Origin: Stappia taiwanensis
GTDB lineage: Bacteria; Pseudomonadota; Alphaproteobacteria; Rhizobiales; Stappiaceae
Direction: 5' to 3'
Assembly (NCBI RefSeq): GCF_014635285.1
Contig: NZ_BMCR01000001.1
Span: 1 to 64,000, forward strand
Length of the DNA stretch: 64,000 nucleotides
The notes under the pieces were generated by a model, which did not search any database, was not told the DNA's origin, and saw only the letters and a list, made by a program, of their open reading frames with translations. Shown here piece after piece: positions 7,779 through 16,933 of this stretch. A program made the position numbers and the translations under genes. Position 1 is the first letter of the stretch. Every line of letters starts with the position of its first letter.

Positions 7779-8960
7779 TTACGCGAACTGGCCGGCGCAC
7801 CAGCCGGAGGACCAGGCCCACTGGAAGTTATAGCCGCCGAGCCAGCCGGTCACGTCCACCACCTCACCAATGAAATAAAGCCCGGGGGTGGCTCTGGCTT
7901 CCATGGTCTTGGAATCGAGGTCGCGGGTGTCCACACCGCCAAGGGTCACTTCGGCGGTGCGATAGCCTTCCGAGCCGGTCGGCTTGATCCGCCAGTCGGT
8001 GATCGCGGCGGCAACGCGCCGTAGCGCCGTGTCCGACATGTCGGCCAGTCTGGCGGGTGCTGCGGCCTCCGTGGCGATCATCTGCGCCAGTTTTCGCGGT
8101 AGGTGCTGTGACAGTGCGGTCTGGAGCGCCTGGCGCCCGTTCGTGGCGCGCTGCGTGCGCAAGGTCTCGAACAGGTCGGCTCCCGGCAGCATGGAGAGGG
8201 CGATCTCGTCGCCTTCGCGCCAGTAGGAGGAGATTTGCAGGATGGCCGGGCCGCTGAGGCCGCGATGGGTGAACAGCATCGCCTCATTGAAGCGGGTCTT
8301 GCGGCAGGTGGCGGTGGCCTCGACCGCAACGCCGGCCAAGGGCTTCAGCTGTTCCAAAAGGTTCGGGTCGAAGGTCAGCGGCACCAGCCCGGGGCGGGTG
8401 TCCACCAGGCGCAGGCCGAATTGGGTCGCCAGGTCGTAGCCAAACCCCGTCGCGCCCATCTTCGGGATCGACTTGCCGCCCGTGGCCACCACCAGCGACT
8501 GGCAGGACAGGCTTCCGCCTGAGTGGCGCACGGTGAAGCCGCCCTCGGATTTTTCAACGCTTTCTACGCGGGTGGCGAGTTCCAGCTTTGCGCCGTGGCT
8601 CCGCATCTCGGAAAGCAGCATGGCGATGATCTGGGTGGCGGACTCATCGCAAAAAAGCTGTCCGAGCGTTTTCTCGTGATAGGCGATGCCGTGCCGCTCG
8701 ACCAGCTGGATAAAATCCCGCTGGGTGTAGCGGCTGAGCGCGGAAATGCAGAAGCGCGGGTTGCGGGACAGGAAGTTCCGCGCGCTGGTGTGAAGGTTGG
8801 TGAAATTGCAGCGGCCGCCGCCGGAGATTCGGATTTTTTCGCCGGGCGCCTTGGCGTGATCCAGCGCCAGCACCGATCGGCCGCGCTTTGCAGCTTCGAT
8901 CGCGCACATCATGCCGGCGGCGCCGGCGCCAATTACCACGACATCGATGTGCTGCAACAT
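7779..8960 (-). CDS. NAD(P)/FAD-dependent oxidoreductase, YhiN/HI0933 family
   Basis: Flavoprotein of 393 residues. An N-terminal Rossmann FAD motif (VVIGAGAAGMMCAIEAAKRG) is followed by the family-specific ISGGGRCNFTN box. The C-terminus ends with the GGYNFQWAWSSG flavin-contacting segment typical of the HI0933/YhiN group, often annotated as an aminoacetone oxidase-like protein. Length is normal for the family. The in vivo substrate is unknown. It is monocistronic, lying between tRNA-Asn and the proVWX promoter region. Confidence 0.88.
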   Translation of the reverse strand: MLQHIDVVVIGAGAAGMMCAIEAAKRGRSVLALDHAKAPGEKIRISGGGRCNFTNLHTSARNFLSRNPRFCISALSRYTQRDFIQLVERHGIAYHEKTLGQLFCDESATQIIAMLLSEMRSHGAKLELATRVESVEKSEGGFTVRHSGGSLSCQSLVVATGGKSIPKMGATGFGYDLATQFGLRLVDTRPGLVPLTFDPNLLEQLKPLAGVAVEATATCRKTRFNEAMLFTHRGLSGPAILQISSYWREGDEIALSMLPGADLFETLRTQRATNGRQALQTALSQHLPRKLAQMIATEAAAPARLADMSDTALRRVAAAITDWRIKPTGSEGYRTAEVTLGGVDTRDLDSKTMEARATPGLYFIGEVVDVTGWLGGYNFQWAWSSGWCAGQFA

Positions 8961-9252
8961 CCTGCTCCAAATGGCGGGTCGGGTCGCCGACGGGGTGAGC
9001 GGCGGTTCGTGCCCTGGGGAATCGAGACGCGGTCGGTCTTCTTCCCCGCGTCAAGCGTGCCAGCGCTCATATAGGAAACCGCCCGGCAGGGCCATGCGCG
9101 AGGCTGAAAAACGTCAGCAACGTCAGATGTCGGGTGTTCTGTGGGGGGGGCGCAGATGCGCTGCCCACGGCACTCTGAGGCACAAAGCGCCTCGCAGGCC
9201 GGGAGGCCTGCTTGATCTATCTGTGATGTGTGAGAAACACCTTGAGAGGGTG
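8961..9252. other. Intergenic region between the YhiN-type gene and tRNA-Asn
   Basis: Nearly 300 bases with no supported gene. It must include the promoter of the minus-strand flavoprotein gene and the 3' trailer of tRNA-Asn. I see no clear terminator or conserved motif. Confidence 0.4.
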
Positions 9253-9328
9253 TGGCTCCCCGGGCCGGACTCGAACCAGCGACCCAGCGGTTAACAGCCG
9301 CTTGCTCTACCAACTGAGCTACCGGGGA
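9253..9328 (-). tRNA. tRNA-Asn (anticodon GTT)
   Basis: 76-nt tRNA read on the minus strand, with encoded CCA. The acceptor TCCCCGG pairs with CCGGGGA. The D arm has AGCTCAGTTGGTAGAGC, the anticodon is GTT within CTGTTAACC, and the T arm is GGTTCGAGTCC. Confidence 0.96.
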
Positions 9329-9367
9329 TCACCCTGTGCAGCGAGCTTCGCTGCGTCGGTGGCGAGC

Positions 9368-9396
9368 ATATAGCAAACGGTTGGCGCGCTTGCCAA
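9368..9396 (-). promoter_or_regulatory. Predicted promoter of tRNA-Asn
   Basis: Read on the minus strand, TTGGCA (9391-9396) is followed after 17 bases by CTATAT (9368-9373), the rhizobial -10 consensus. Its position about 40 bases upstream of the mature tRNA is appropriate. Confidence 0.55.
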
Positions 9397-9552
9397 GCGT
9401 TTTGTCCGGAAAAATTTGCAAGGCTGGGGAAAACTTGTCCGCAATACCGGTTCCGGTGGTCGGGGGTGGCCAGCCTCCTCAAGGCGTATCCCTGATGAAA
9501 TGCCGCTTGCGGGCCCTTGTTGCTGTGACGGCAAAGCGGTACAAGGGAGATG

Positions 9553-9755
9553 TGTTCCGGTTCCCCGCTTCGGGCAAAGCCCGATGGGGATGAAAAGGGA
9601 ATGCGGTGAGGGAGGACCCAATCAGGGCTCCCGATTCCGCAGCTGCCCCCGCAACTGTATGCGGCGAGCCGCCCTGCGAAATGCCACTGGATCGGTTGAT
9701 CCGGGAAGGCGCAAGGGCGGCGATGACCCGCGAGCCAGGAGACCGGCCGGATCAC
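9553..9755 (+). ncRNA. Cobalamin (B12) riboswitch
   Basis: The leader of cbtB carries the conserved AdoCbl-riboswitch blocks in order: GATGAAAAGGGAATGCGGTG (9590-9609), GCTGCCCCCGCAACTGT (9642-9658), ATGCCACTG (9681-9689), GGGAAGGC, and the B12 box GAGCCAGGAGACC at 9732-9744. The limits are approximate. In this class the ligand-bound form represses downstream expression. Here it would shut off cobalt uptake (cbtBA) and the following cob genes when B12 is plentiful. Confidence 0.93.
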
Positions 9756-9800
9756 GTGACTCGCACATGTCGTCGGGTGGACGACCAATGGAGAATGCCA

Positions 9801-9992
9801 ATGTCCGCTTCTGTTTCCTCCGCCGCTTCCGCTTCGCAGGCTTCCGTCTCGCGCGCCGCCCTGTTGCCGATCGTGCTCCTCAGCGCCTTTGTCGGCGCTT
9901 TCGTGGTCTTTGGCGTGGGCTTTGCCCATTCCAATGTGCTGCACAATGCGGCGCATGACAGCCGGCACGCGCTCGGCTTTCCCTGCCACTGA
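9801..9992 (+). CDS. cbtB: Cobalt transporter subunit CbtB
   Basis: Small 63-residue protein with one transmembrane helix (about residues 15-40) and the diagnostic histidine-rich C-terminus HNAAHDSRHALGFPCH, thought to bind Co2+. It works with CbtA as a riboswitch-controlled cobalt importer. The ATG at 9801 is chosen over one at 9795 because the GGAG site at 9790-9793 gives normal spacing only for 9801. It is the first gene after the B12 riboswitch, with cbtA 46 bases downstream. Confidence 0.9.
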   Translation: MSASVSSAASASQASVSRAALLPIVLLSAFVGAFVVFGVGFAHSNVLHNAAHDSRHALGFPCH

Positions 9993-10038
9993 CGATCCGG
10001 AGCGCTCGCGGATCTGATCCGCGTGGCCTTTCAGTCCA

Positions 10039-10845
10039 GTGATCACACGGATATTCGGTGTTGCCCTCGGCGCGGGATGCGCTGCGGGTATTGCCTTGGC
10101 TGTGCTTCAGGCACTCATCACGACACCGCTGATTCTTCAGGCTGAGACCTATGAGGTGGCCGGCCTGTCCGCGCCAGTGCTGCATCAGGCTGCCGGCATG
10201 AAGGCTGTCGGCGCCAGTGCGGAGCTTGCCCCATACGCGGGCGGATTGACCGACGATGGTCGGGTGTGGCTTGCCCATTCCCCCGGCGAGCATGACGAGG
10301 CGGCGGGCGAGCTCGGGTTTCTCGATTCGATGATCGGCGCCTGGGCGCCGGAGGATGGTCTGGAGCGCACGCTCTACACCAGCCTGTCGAGCATTCTCAC
10401 CGGGTTCGGCTTCGGCCTGATGCTGCTGGCGGCGATGCTGCTCGGCGCGCGGCGGATCGATGCGGCGACAGGTCTGCAATGGGGTCTTGGTGCCTTTGCC
10501 GCCGTGGCGCTTGCCCCGGCGCTCGGCCTGCCGCCGGAACTGCCCGGCTCGGCCGCCGCCGAACTGGTCGCCCGTCAGACCTGGTGGGTCGGCACCGCCG
10601 TTGCCACCGGTCTCGGCCTCTGGCTCGTGGTGGGGCGCGGTGAGCCGCTGCTGAAGATCGCCGGCGTTTTGCTGATTATCGCGCCGCATCTGATCGGCGC
10701 GCCGCATCCGCATGAATATGCTTCTCGCGTCCCGGCGGAGCTGCAGGGCCATTTCGTCGCCGCGTCGATGGTGTCGGCGGCGGTGTTCTGGGCGATTCTC
10801 GGCAGCGCCCTTGGCTGGCTCTGGCAGCGCGGCGAGACGACATGA
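10039..10845 (+). CDS. cbtA: Cobalt transporter subunit CbtA
   Basis: Integral membrane protein of 268 residues with a GTG start. About five to six hydrophobic helices are visible, including the first (ITRIFGVALGAGCAAGIAL) and a helix containing FGFGLMLLAAMLL. The sequence APHPHEYASRVP with clustered histidines, late in the protein, is typical of CbtA. It follows cbtB and overlaps cobU by 4 bases, so cobalt import and corrin synthesis are transcribed together. Confidence 0.9.
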   Translation: MITRIFGVALGAGCAAGIALAVLQALITTPLILQAETYEVAGLSAPVLHQAAGMKAVGASAELAPYAGGLTDDGRVWLAHSPGEHDEAAGELGFLDSMIGAWAPEDGLERTLYTSLSSILTGFGFGLMLLAAMLLGARRIDAATGLQWGLGAFAAVALAPALGLPPELPGSAAAELVARQTWWVGTAVATGLGLWLVVGRGEPLLKIAGVLLIIAPHLIGAPHPHEYASRVPAELQGHFVAASMVSAAVFWAILGSALGWLWQRGETT

Positions 10846-11396
10846 CACATGGAGCGCGCGCGGCTGCGACCCTGGTCGTCGGGGGCGCGCGCTCCGGCAA
10901 GAGCGCGTTTGCCGAACGTCTCATCGTCGAAAGCGGATTGCGGCGGGTTTATGTGGCCACCTCCGCGCCCGGCGATGGCGAAATGGCCGAGCGGATCGCC
11001 CGGCACCGGGCCGATCGCGGTGACGGCTGGACCACGGTTGAGGAACAGCGCGACATCGCCGGCGTTCTCTCCCGCGAATGTGGGCCGGACCGCGCCGTGC
11101 TGGTGGATTGCCTGACGCTGTGGCTGTCGAATCTGATGTTCGCGCAAGCCGATATCGAGGCCGAGACCGGCCGCCTCGTCGCCGCATTGACAGCGGTGCG
11201 AGGGCCGGTGGTGCTGGTCTCCAACGAAGTCGGCCAGGGCATCGTCCCCGAAAATGCACTTGCGCGGCGGTTTCGCGATGCGCAAGGCCGCCTCAATCGA
11301 ACGATTGCGCAAGCCGCGCATCAGGTGGTGCTGGTCGCCGCCGGTCTGCCGCTGCTTCTCAAACCCAATCCCATGCAACCGGAGATTCGCCTATGA
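10842..11396 (+). CDS. cobU: Bifunctional adenosylcobinamide kinase/guanylyltransferase
   Basis: 184-residue enzyme (CobU, called CobP in the aerobic-pathway nomenclature). It phosphorylates adenosylcobinamide and then transfers GMP to give AdoCbi-GDP, preparing for addition of the lower ligand. The P-loop GGARSGKS is near the N-terminus. The RHRADRG region should contain the guanylylated histidine, and VSNEVGQGIVP is conserved in the family. The ATG overlaps the cbtA stop and its own end overlaps cobW by 4 bases, so translation is coupled on both sides. Confidence 0.93.
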   Translation: MTHGARAAATLVVGGARSGKSAFAERLIVESGLRRVYVATSAPGDGEMAERIARHRADRGDGWTTVEEQRDIAGVLSRECGPDRAVLVDCLTLWLSNLMFAQADIEAETGRLVAALTAVRGPVVLVSNEVGQGIVPENALARRFRDAQGRLNRTIAQAAHQVVLVAAGLPLLLKPNPMQPEIRL

Positions 11397-12499
11397 GTGC
11401 CGGACCCTCGTCTTCCGCCAAGATCCCCGCCACCATCGTCACCGGCTTTCTCGGTGCGGGCAAGACCACGCTGCTGACCAACCTTCTCACCGAAGCCAAG
11501 GGCAAGCGCATTGCCCTCATCGTCAACGAGTTTGGCGACATGGGCTTCGACGGCTCGCTGGTCGATGGCTGCGCCGATCCCAATTGCGCCGCCGAAGAGG
11601 TGGTGGAGCTGACCAACGGCTGTATCTGCTGCACCGTTGCCGATGATTTCCTGCCGACCATGGAAATGCTGATTTCCCGCGATCAGGCGCCGGATCACAT
11701 TGTCATCGAGACCTCGGGTCTTGCCCTGCCGCAGCCGCTGGTACGAGCGTTTTCCTGGCCGAGCGTGCGCAACCGGGTGACCGTCGATGCGGTGGTGACG
11801 GTGGTCGATACGGCTGCCGTTGCCGAGGGGCGGGTTGCCGCCGATGAGGCGGCGGTCGCCGCCCAGCGGGCCGCCGACGAGGCGCTCGATCACGACAGCC
11901 CGGTGGAGGAGCTGTTCGCCGATCAGCTCGTCTGCGCCGACCTCGTCGTTCTCAACAAATCCGATCTGGTGGATGCGGAGACCCTTGACCGGGTGCGCCA
12001 GAGCGTTGCCGCCCGGGTGCGCCCGGCGGTGGAGATTGTTGCCGCCGAGCGGGGCAGCCTTGCCGCCGATGTGCTGCTCGGCCGTGCCAGCGCCTCGGAG
12101 GACGACATGACCGGGCGCGCCGGCCATCACGAGGCGCATCATCACGATGATGATGACGATCACGATCATGACGATGACCACGACCATCATCACCACCACC
12201 ATGATCATGACCACGATGAATTTGCCAGCCATGTGATCGAGACCGGGGTCTTTGCCGGGCTCGATGACATTCGCGACAAGGTGGCGGCGGCCATGGCGGT
12301 GCCCGGCGTTCTGCGCATCAAGGGCGCGGTGGCGGTCGCGGGCAAGCCGGCGCCGGCGATGGTGCAGGCGGTCGGGCCCCGGGTCGAGACCTGGTTCGCC
12401 CGCGATGCGCGTGCCCCCGGGCGTCTGGTGGTGATCGGCCTCAGCGGCTTCGACCTTTCGCGGATCGAGGACATTCTGCGGGCGACTGTCGCCGCCTGA
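11393..12499 (+). CDS. cobW: Cobalamin biosynthesis GTPase/metallochaperone CobW
   Basis: 368-residue G3E-family GTPase. The P-loop GFLGAGKTTLL and the metal-binding CxCC motif (NGCICCTV) are in the N-terminal half, and the guanine-specificity NKSD follows. A long His/Asp-rich insertion lies at about residues 245-276, followed by the CobW C-terminal domain. It is thought to deliver Co2+ to the CobNST chelatase, and lies immediately before cobN. The start at 11393 overlaps cobU by 4 bases; the longer frame upstream is the shadow of cobU. Confidence 0.94.
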   Translation: MSAGPSSSAKIPATIVTGFLGAGKTTLLTNLLTEAKGKRIALIVNEFGDMGFDGSLVDGCADPNCAAEEVVELTNGCICCTVADDFLPTMEMLISRDQAPDHIVIETSGLALPQPLVRAFSWPSVRNRVTVDAVVTVVDTAAVAEGRVAADEAAVAAQRAADEALDHDSPVEELFADQLVCADLVVLNKSDLVDAETLDRVRQSVAARVRPAVEIVAAERGSLAADVLLGRASASEDDMTGRAGHHEAHHHDDDDDHDHDDDHDHHHHHHDHDHDEFASHVIETGVFAGLDDIRDKVAAAMAVPGVLRIKGAVAVAGKPAPAMVQAVGPRVETWFARDARAPGRLVVIGLSGFDLSRIEDILRATVAA

Positions 12500-12542
12500 C
12501 ACGCTGGCGGTCAGAGCCGCCACAGCCCACACGGGAGACGAC

Positions 12543-15500
12543 ATGCATATTCTGGCCGGCCGCAGCGGGCGGATCGATCAGGGGGACGAGGCGGTTGACC
12601 TGGAACAGGCCCCCGCCGACATCCTCTTTCTGTCCGCCGCCGATACGGAATTGGCGTCGCTGGCCGCCGTTGCCGGTGATCTTGGCGACGATGGCGCGCT
12701 GAGCCTGCGGCTGGCCAGCCTGCTGGCGCTCTCCCATCCCTATTCGGTCGACCTTTACGCCCAGCAGACCGTCGAGGGCTCGAAGCTGGTGGTGCTGCGC
12801 CTGCTCGGCGGAGCGGAATACTGGCCCTATGGGCTCGACCGGCTCACCGAGGTCGCGCGTGGATTTGGCGTCAAGCTGGCGGTCATGCCCGGCGATGACC
12901 GCTGGGATGCGGATCTGGCCGCCCGCTCCACGCTGCCGGTGGAGGAGGTTGCCACCCTCTGGCGCTATTGCGTGGAAGGGGGCGCCGGCAATCTGTCCAA
13001 TCTGCTGGGCTATTGCGGCTATCTGCTTGAGCGCAACCCGGAGCCCGACCCGCCGCGTGCTCTGCCGCGCGCAGGCGTGTTCCTGCCCGGCCATGCGGCG
13101 CCCGCGCTGGAGGACCTGACACGGGGCTGGGCCGATCCGGCCGCGCCCTGCGCTGCCATCGTCTTCTACCGGGCGCTGGTGCAAAGCGCGGCCACCGCGC
13201 CGGTCGAGGCCCTGTGTTCAGCGCTGACCGACCGGGGCATCAACCCGCTGCCGGTCTATGTCTCCTCGCTGAAGGAGGCGGAAAGCGCCGGTGTTCTCGC
13301 CGCGCTGTTCGCCGAGGCGCGGCCCGATGTGGTGCTGAATGCCACGGCCTTTGCCGTGTCCAAGGCGGGCGGCCCGCACCGCACAACGCCGCTCGATGCG
13401 CCCGGTGTGCCGGTGATGCAGGTGGTGTTCTCCTCCTCTTCAGAAGAAGGGTGGCGCGAGGCCGACCAGGGCCTGTCGATCCGCGATCTGGCCATGCATG
13501 TGGTGCTGCCGGAGGTGGATGGGCGGATCCTGACCCGCGCCGTGTCCTTCAAGGAGCAGGGCGCGCGCGACCCGCGTACCCAGTCCGCGCCGGTGCGGTT
13601 CGTGCCCAAGCCTGACCGGATCGCTTTCGTCGCCGATCTGGCGGCGCGCACCGCCCGGCTCGGCCGGACGCCGCCGGAAGAGCGCAAGGTGGCGCTGATT
13701 CTCGCCAACTATCCCAACAAGGACGGCCGGCTCGCCAATGGCGTCGGGCTCGACACGCCTGCCTCCTGCGCCGGGCTGCTCGCGGCCATGCGCGCCGAGG
13801 GCTACCGGGTCGACGGTGCGCCGGAAACCTCCGCCGGGCTGATGGAGCGGATCTCGCACGGCCCGACCAATGCGCTGGCGGACAGGCAGGTTAGCCCCGG
13901 CGGTGCGGTGCTCGATCTGGATAGCTACCGCCGGCATTTCGCGGGTCTTCCTGAAAAGGTGCGCCGGCAGGTGAGCGAGCGTTGGGGCGCCCCGGAGGGT
14001 GATCCGCATGTGGCCGAGGGCGGCTTTCGTCTCGCCCTCCATGTGTTCGGCAACACGCTGGTCGGCATTCAGCCGGCCCGTGGCTACAACATCGACCCCA
14101 AGGCGACCTATCACGACCCGGACCTGGTGCCGCCGCACCATTATTTCGCGTTTTACATCTGGCTGCGCGAGGTCTTCGGCATCGATGCCGTGGTTCATCT
14201 GGGCAAACACGGCAATCTGGAATGGCTGCCGGGCAAGGCGCTGGCGCTTTCCGAGGCGTGCTATCCGGAAGCGGTGCTCGGCCCGGTACCAAACATCTAC
14301 CCGTTCATCGTCAACGATCCGGGCGAGGGGGCACAGGCCAAACGGCGCACATCGGCGGTGATCGTCGATCACCTGACGCCGCCGCTCGGCCGGGCCGAAA
14401 GCCACGGCGTCGGCGCTGAACTGGAGGTGTTGCTCGATGAATACTATCTGGCGCAAGGCGTCGACCCGCGCCGCCTCAAGGCGCTGACTCGCGACATTCT
14501 CGACACCGCGACCCGGCACGGGCTCGACCGGGACATCGGCCTCAGCGACGAGATGGATGAGGAAACCCGGCTTGCCCGGCTCGATGCCCATCTGTGCGAC
14601 CTGAAGGAATTGCAGATCCGCGACGGGCTGCATGTGTTCGGCGATGCGCCGCAGGGCGATGCGCTTTCCCATCTTCTGGTGGCGATGACGCGCATTCCGC
14701 GCGGCGAGGGTGCGGCGAACGAAAGCCTGCTGCGCGCTCTGGCGCGGGATTTGGACCTCGGCGAGGCGTTCGACCCGCTCGACTGCGCCTTCGAGGCACC
14801 CTGGCAGGGGCCGCGCCCGCAAGCCCTCGCCGAGGTCTCGGATGCGCCCTGGCGCAGCTGTGGCGACACGGTGGAGCGGCTGGAGATCCTCGCCCATCGC
14901 TGCGTGGAGGCCGGCGCCCCAGAGGGCTTTGCCGCGACCAATGCGGTGCTTGCCGAGATCGCCGAGCGGATCGCCCCCGCCATCACCGCATCGGGAGAGC
15001 TGGAAACGCGCGGTGTGCTCGATGCGCTGGCCGGCCGCTTCGTGCCGCCGGGGCCGTCCGGTGCGCCGACGCGCGGGCGTCCCGATGTGCTGCCGACGGG
15101 TCGGAATTTCTACTCCGTCGATGTGCGCGCCGTACCCACCGAAACCTCCTGGCGCATCGGCGAGGCGAGCGCGGACCGGCTGGTGGAGCGGCATTTCCAG
15201 GATGAGGGCGAGTACCCCAGCGCGGTGGTGCTGACCTGCTGGGGCACGGCCAACATGCGCACCGGCGGCGATGACATCGCCCAGGCGCTGGCGCTGATCG
15301 GCACGCGGCCGAAATGGGAACCGGGGTCGGGCCGGGTGACCGGCTTCGACATTCTCGGCCTGTCGGAGCTGGGCCGTCCGCGCATTGATGTGACCTTGCG
15401 CATCTCTGGTTTCTTCCGCGATGCCTTCCCCCATCAGATCGACCTGTTCCAGTCGGCGGTGGCGGCGGTTGCCGCGCTGGACGAGCCGACCGACGCCAAC

Positions 15501-16292
15501 CCCATCGCCGCCCGGGTGGCGGAGGAAACCCGCCGCCGGATTGCGGGCGGCGAGGCGGCGGAGGCGGCGGCGCTGAGCGCCGGCTACCGGGTGTTCGGCT
15601 CAAAGCCCGGTGCCTACGGCGCGGGGCTGCAGGCGCTGATCGATGAGCGTATCTGGGACCAGCGCGCGGATTTCGCCGAAGCTTTTCTGGCCTGGGGCGG
15701 CTATGCCTATGGCGCGGGCGCGGACGGGGCGGGCGCGCGCGGTGCGCTGGAGGACCGGCTGTCGCGGGTCGATGCGGTGCTGCACAATCAGGACAACCGC
15801 GAGCACGATCTGCTCGACAGCGATGACTATTACCAGTTCGAAGGCGGGCTGGCGGCGACGGTGGAAACGCTGAAGGGCGAAGCGCCGAAGGTCTATCACA
15901 ACGACCATTCCCGGCCCGAACGGCCGGTGATCCGCACCCTCGGCGAGGAAATCGGCCGGGTGGTACGCGGCCGGGCCGCCAATCCGAAATGGATCGCCGG
16001 GGTCATGCGTCACGGCTACAAGGGGGCGTTCGAGATCGCGGCGACGGTCGATTATCTCTTCGCCTTCGCCGCGACCACCCGGGCGGTCGGCGATCACCAT
16101 TTCGACCAGCTGTTCGATGCCTATATTGGCGACGAGACCGTGCGCGCCTTTCTGGAAGAGGCCAATCCGAAGGCGCTTGAGGAAATCATGGACCGGTTCC
16201 GTGAGGCGCTGGACCGGGGGCTGTGGGCGCCAAGGCGCAACAGCTCGCGGGCGCTGCTGGAACGACAGGACAACGGGGAGACGATCACGTGA
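12543..16292 (+). CDS. cobN: Cobaltochelatase subunit CobN
   Basis: Full-length 1,249-residue large subunit of the ATP-dependent aerobic cobalt chelatase, which inserts Co2+ into hydrogenobyrinate a,c-diamide. The family motif HLGKHGNLEWLPGK lies near residue 555, and many conserved segments (RGYNIDPKATYHDPDLVPP, GCYPEAV-like region, YHNDHSRPERP) are present. A GGGAG site precedes the ATG. The partner AAA+ and VWA subunits CobS and CobT are not in the window, as is usual in Hyphomicrobiales where they sit elsewhere. Its stop overlaps the GTG start of cobO. Confidence 0.95.
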   Translation: MHILAGRSGRIDQGDEAVDLEQAPADILFLSAADTELASLAAVAGDLGDDGALSLRLASLLALSHPYSVDLYAQQTVEGSKLVVLRLLGGAEYWPYGLDRLTEVARGFGVKLAVMPGDDRWDADLAARSTLPVEEVATLWRYCVEGGAGNLSNLLGYCGYLLERNPEPDPPRALPRAGVFLPGHAAPALEDLTRGWADPAAPCAAIVFYRALVQSAATAPVEALCSALTDRGINPLPVYVSSLKEAESAGVLAALFAEARPDVVLNATAFAVSKAGGPHRTTPLDAPGVPVMQVVFSSSSEEGWREADQGLSIRDLAMHVVLPEVDGRILTRAVSFKEQGARDPRTQSAPVRFVPKPDRIAFVADLAARTARLGRTPPEERKVALILANYPNKDGRLANGVGLDTPASCAGLLAAMRAEGYRVDGAPETSAGLMERISHGPTNALADRQVSPGGAVLDLDSYRRHFAGLPEKVRRQVSERWGAPEGDPHVAEGGFRLALHVFGNTLVGIQPARGYNIDPKATYHDPDLVPPHHYFAFYIWLREVFGIDAVVHLGKHGNLEWLPGKALALSEACYPEAVLGPVPNIYPFIVNDPGEGAQAKRRTSAVIVDHLTPPLGRAESHGVGAELEVLLDEYYLAQGVDPRRLKALTRDILDTATRHGLDRDIGLSDEMDEETRLARLDAHLCDLKELQIRDGLHVFGDAPQGDALSHLLVAMTRIPRGEGAANESLLRALARDLDLGEAFDPLDCAFEAPWQGPRPQALAEVSDAPWRSCGDTVERLEILAHRCVEAGAPEGFAATNAVLAEIAERIAPAITASGELETRGVLDALAGRFVPPGPSGAPTRGRPDVLPTGRNFYSVDVRAVPTETSWRIGEASADRLVERHFQDEGEYPSAVVLTCWGTANMRTGGDDIAQALALIGTRPKWEPGSGRVTGFDILGLSELGRPRIDVTLRISGFFRDAFPHQIDLFQSAVAAVAALDEPTDANPIAARVAEETRRRIAGGEAAEAAALSAGYRVFGSKPGAYGAGLQALIDERIWDQRADFAEAFLAWGGYAYGAGADGAGARGALEDRLSRVDAVLHNQDNREHDLLDSDDYYQFEGGLAATVETLKGEAPKVYHNDHSRPERPVIRTLGEEIGRVVRGRAANPKWIAGVMRHGYKGAFEIAATVDYLFAFAATTRAVGDHHFDQLFDAYIGDETVRAFLEEANPKALEEIMDRFREALDRGLWAPRRNSSRALLERQDNGETIT

Positions 16293-16921
16293 GCGACAAG
16301 AAAGCGGAAATGAGCGAAGAAGAACTGAACGCTCGCCATGCGGAGAAGATGCGCAAGAAGAAGGCCGCGCGCGACAAGATCATGGCCACCAAGACCATCG
16401 AAAAGGGGCTGTTGATCGTCCACACCGGCAAGGGCAAGGGCAAGTCCACCGCCGGTTTCGGCATGGTGTTCCGCTCCCTCGGTCATGGTCACAAGGTGGC
16501 GGTGGTGCAGTTCGTCAAGGGACGGATCGAGACCGGCGAACGCATGGCGCTGGACCGCTTCTCCGACCTCGTGACGATCAAGCGCATGGGTGAGGGCTTC
16601 ACCTGGGAGACCCAGGACCGCCAGCGCGACATTGACGCCGCCCGCCAGGCCTGGGAGGCGGCCAAGGAGATGATCCGCTCGCGCGAATACCGGCTGATCC
16701 TGTGCGACGAGCTGAACATCGTCCTGCGCTACGACTACCTGCCGATCGACGAGGTTGTCGCCTTCCTGCGCGATGAAAAGCCGGAGGATGTGCATGTGGT
16801 CATCACCGGCCGCAACGCCAAGGACGAGTTGATCGAGATTGCCGATCTCGTCACCGAGATGACCCAGATCAAGCATCCGTTCCGCTCCGGTGTGAAGCCG
16901 CAGGAGGGGATCGAGTTTTGA
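16289..16921 (+). CDS. cobO: Cob(I)yrinic acid a,c-diamide adenosyltransferase
   Basis: 210-residue BtuR/CobO-type adenosyltransferase, which attaches the 5'-deoxyadenosyl ligand to cobalt from ATP. The N-terminal 30 residues are charged and helical (KKAEMSEEELNAR). The P-loop is HTGKGKGKSTAGFG and the Walker B-like segment is LILCDELNIVLRYDY. The GTG at 16289 overlaps the cobN stop and matches the usual N-terminus; an in-frame ATG upstream lies inside cobN and is ignored. Confidence 0.94.
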   Translation: MSDKKAEMSEEELNARHAEKMRKKKAARDKIMATKTIEKGLLIVHTGKGKGKSTAGFGMVFRSLGHGHKVAVVQFVKGRIETGERMALDRFSDLVTIKRMGEGFTWETQDRQRDIDAARQAWEAAKEMIRSREYRLILCDELNIVLRYDYLPIDEVVAFLRDEKPEDVHVVITGRNAKDELIEIADLVTEMTQIKHPFRSGVKPQEGIEF

Positions 16922-16933
16922 GCCTTTCCCGCC

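Noticed and set aside
12120-12225. Run of CAT/CAC and GAT/GAC codons that looks like a simple-sequence repeat
   Set aside because: It encodes the His/Asp-rich metal-binding insertion of CobW, a normal family feature, and is not an independent repeat.
13440-15434. A 664-codon minus-strand frame inside cobN
   Set aside because: Antisense shadow of a full-length CobN with many conserved motifs; no recognisable domain.
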